6,605 nucleotides of DNA from contig QNFJ01000125.1 in NCBI GenBank assembly GCA_003646305.1, forward strand, positions 1 through 6,605, read 5' to 3'. Positions 4,498 through 6,605 of the stretch are shown piece after piece. The position numbers and the translations under genes were made by a program. This stretch comes from Gammaproteobacteria bacterium. GTDB lineage: Bacteria; Pseudomonadota; Gammaproteobacteria; Methylococcales; UBA2780. The number at the start of each line of letters is the position of its first letter. The stretch's first letter is position 1. The notes beneath the pieces are model-generated. The model saw only the letters and a list, made by a program, of their open reading frames with translations. It was not told where the DNA came from and ran no database searches.

Positions 4498-6605
4498 GTG
4501 CGATTGAATATAATGTTTCTGGAAAAATAGTTAACTATTTTTGCAGCTCAAAACTGACTATATTAGTGATTATCGCCTGTTTTTTATTAGGGTTTATTGC
4601 TGTCACTCAAACACCGCGTGAAGAAAATCCGCAAATTGTTGTTCCTGGAGCCAATATTTATGTTGCTTTACCGGGGGCCTCATCCCAAGAAATTGAACAG
4701 TTAGTCTTAAATCCTCTAGAAGCGATTGTAGGAGAAATCACCAAGGTAGATCATAGCTATGGTGTCGCTATGAATTCTATGGCGGTAGTCACTGTTCAGT
4801 TTGAAGTCGGCGAAGATAAAGAACGCTCATTAGTTAAATTATATGATCGTATTTTAGGCCAAAGAGACCGATTACCTGTCGATGCATTAGAGCCAGTTAT
4901 CAAAAGTATTGATGTTGATGATGTGCCTATTGTCACCGTCACATTAGCATCTGAAAACTATGATGATTATGCTTTAAAACGGATTGCTGACCGAATGTTG
5001 GAAGGAATGCGTAGCTTAGAAGCTGCCTCTGTTTCTTATGTTAAAGGAGGGAGAGATAGGGAAATAAGAGTAGAGCTTAATCCTGAAAGATTACAAGCAT
5101 TTGGGGTGTCTATCGATCATGCACAGGCGATGATACAGGCGAGTAATGTGGCAATGGCATTAGGGACTTTTGTTCAGCAAGGTAAAAACCAAGATTTATT
5201 TGTCAGTGGTTTTGTTCACTCTGTTGATGATGTGCGTCGAACAGTGGTGGGGAATTATAACGGTCAGTTAATCTATATTGAGGATGTTGCCACCGTAATA
5301 GATGGGCCTGCGACCGAACGGAAACAACTGAGTCGATTTGCTTTTGGTGCAGGGGATCCTCGATTTAATAAAGCGCATGACCCAGAAATGCCAGCGGTTA
5401 CCTTGGCTATTGCTAAAAAACAGGGCAGTAATTCGGTGGTGGTGGCCAATGATATTTTGGCTCGGGTTAAGCAAATGCAAGAGCAGTTTATCCCCGACGA
5501 TGTTCAGGTCATTATTACCCGCAATGACGGTCAAAAGGCAGATGATTCCGTTAATGACCTGATTGGAAACTTAGGTATGGCAGTCGTCGTGGTATTTATT
5601 ATTACTTTACTAGCACTGGGTACAAAAGAAGCGTTAATTGTGGGTATTTCTATTCCCTTAATTTTGGCTATTACCTTAGGAGCAGACTATTTATTTGGTC
5701 TGACAATCAATCGACTGACCTTATTTTCTTTGATTTTATCACTGGGTATGTTGGTTGATGCACCCATCGTAGTGATTGAAAATATTCATCGCCATTATAA
5801 AAATATAAGGCCAGCCAATAAAAAGCTGGCAACTGTGCTAGCGGTTAATGAAATTGGTTCGCCAACTAATTTGGCAACATTTGCTATTATGCTGGTGTTT
5901 ATTTCTATGTTGATGTTAACAGGGATGCCCGCACCTTACTTTTTCCCTATTATCTTTAATGTCCCCGTGACTATGTTTGCCTCGGTACTGGTGGCTTATA
6001 TTGTGACACCGTGGATGGCTCAGAAGTGGCTAAAAGCAGGGGAGGGAAAAGAGTTAGATGATTTTGATAAAAAAGATAAATTACATCTCTTTTATCGCTC
6101 TATTATTGAGCCTTTTGTTGATAAGCCTAAGTCAAGAAATCTGTTGTTTATCAGTGTGATATTAATGTTAATAGTGGCATTATTGCAACCTGCTTGGCAA
6201 TTTATTCGGCCTCAAGGTGTCGGTGGGGCGACCTCCTTGTTCGCAGTTGAAATGGGAATGCTGCCTAAAGATAATAAAAACACCATTAATATAACCTTGG
6301 ATATGCCTGAATCAACGCCTATTGAAGAGACCGATAAAGTGGTGCGTGAAATAGGTCATATCTTACGTAAAGAAAGTCAAATTATTAATTATCAGTCATG
6401 GATAGGTACCGCAGGAGTGATTGATTTTAATGGTTTGCTTCGAGGTGCAGGGGATAAAAAAGCAAGCTATGTAGCAGAAGTCAGGGTTAATTTAACCCAT
6501 AAAAATGATCGAGATCAAACCTCAGTCGATATTGTGCGGCAATTAAGGCCAAAATTACAAATCATTCAAACGGCATACCCTGGGAGTGTGATAAAAATTG
6601 TAGAA
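4494..6605 (+). CDS. RND-superfamily efflux permease (HAE1/AcrB-like), 3' end outside window
   Basis: This is the proton-driven inner-membrane pump of the tripartite system. The frame opens with ATGA overlapping the adaptor stop and continues for 704 codons with no stop to the window edge; full-length relatives are about 1000-1100 residues, so roughly the last third is missing. Visible parts are TM1 (about 21-38), a conserved REENPQIVVPGANIYVALPGAS region (from Arg42) entering the first periplasmic porter domain, TM2-TM4 (about 357-430), TM5-TM6 (about 455-510), TM7 (about 548-566) and the start of the second porter domain. GMLVDAPIVVIENIHRHY in TM4 corresponds to AcrB LLVDDAIVVVENV; Asp422 matches AcrB Asp407, but the second acid is replaced by Ala423, followed by Pro424. 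Organic-compound efflux is the family expectation rather than metal export; the substrate is unknown. Confidence 0.92.
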   Translation, partial: MSAIEYNVSGKIVNYFCSSKLTILVIIACFLLGFIAVTQTPREENPQIVVPGANIYVALPGASSQEIEQLVLNPLEAIVGEITKVDHSYGVAMNSMAVVTVQFEVGEDKERSLVKLYDRILGQRDRLPVDALEPVIKSIDVDDVPIVTVTLASENYDDYALKRIADRMLEGMRSLEAASVSYVKGGRDREIRVELNPERLQAFGVSIDHAQAMIQASNVAMALGTFVQQGKNQDLFVSGFVHSVDDVRRTVVGNYNGQLIYIEDVATVIDGPATERKQLSRFAFGAGDPRFNKAHDPEMPAVTLAIAKKQGSNSVVVANDILARVKQMQEQFIPDDVQVIITRNDGQKADDSVNDLIGNLGMAVVVVFIITLLALGTKEALIVGISIPLILAITLGADYLFGLTINRLTLFSLILSLGMLVDAPIVVIENIHRHYKNIRPANKKLATVLAVNEIGSPTNLATFAIMLVFISMLMLTGMPAPYFFPIIFNVPVTMFASVLVAYIVTPWMAQKWLKAGEGKELDDFDKKDKLHLFYRSIIEPFVDKPKSRNLLFISVILMLIVALLQPAWQFIRPQGVGGATSLFAVEMGMLPKDNKNTINITLDMPESTPIEETDKVVREIGHILRKESQIINYQSWIGTAGVIDFNGLLRGAGDKKASYVAEVRVNLTHKNDRDQTSVDIVRQLRPKLQIIQTAYPGSVIKIVE

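Noticed and set aside
5268..5562. ORFs on both strands within the RND permease
   Set aside because: Both are out of frame with the long permease reading, which is uninterrupted and carries conserved RND motifs.
1..6605. A novel defence, CRISPR or biosynthetic system
   Set aside because: All intact genes are accounted for by an insertion sequence and a TetR-adaptor-RND operon; no repeats or effector genes of such systems are present.

Overview
The window looks like accessory DNA from an AT-rich proteobacterium. A gammaproteobacterium is the most likely source, judging by the style of the efflux genes and codon use, but nothing here fixes the species. It has two halves: a mobile-element patchwork (about 1-2660) and the start of a drug-efflux type operon (about 2657 to the right edge).

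Left half. Bases 1 to about 103 hold a minus-strand fragment of an IS1634/IS4-like transposase. It is interrupted by a complete-looking insertion sequence of about 2.4 kb, bounded by perfect 18-bp inverted repeats at 103-120 and 2508-2525. The element carries two minus-strand ORFs: a small protein with two helix-turn-helix segments, and a large DDE-type transposase. They lie in different frames. The join carries a textbook A-AAA-AAG slippery heptamer (1878-1884) placed so that a -1 shift fuses them into one protein of about 740 residues. The ATG of the second ORF has no usable ribosome binding site, which also favours fusion. I could not assign the element to a named IS family. To its right, 2526-2656 may be a degraded end of yet another transposase.

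Right half. A 26-bp perfect palindrome (2657-2682) sits just upstream of a TetR-family repressor gene (2743-3345). Two genes follow on the same strand: a lipoprotein periplasmic adaptor (membrane fusion protein, 3394-4497) and an RND-superfamily permease that starts inside the adaptor's stop codon (ATGA at 4494-4497) and stays open to the window edge, giving 704 codons without a stop. The layout is that of a self-regulated tripartite RND efflux operon: TetR would bind the palindrome and repress the operon, and the adaptor would link the inner-membrane pump to an outer-membrane channel encoded elsewhere or beyond the window. The pumped compound cannot be read from the sequence. The permease has an odd TM4: the usual Asp-Asp proton-relay pair is Asp-Ala followed by Pro.

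I see no RNA genes, CRISPR arrays or defence systems. The most noteworthy points are the programmed-frameshift IS, the altered TM4 motif, the palindromic operator, and a tiny overlapping ORF that may couple translation of the adaptor to that of the repressor.
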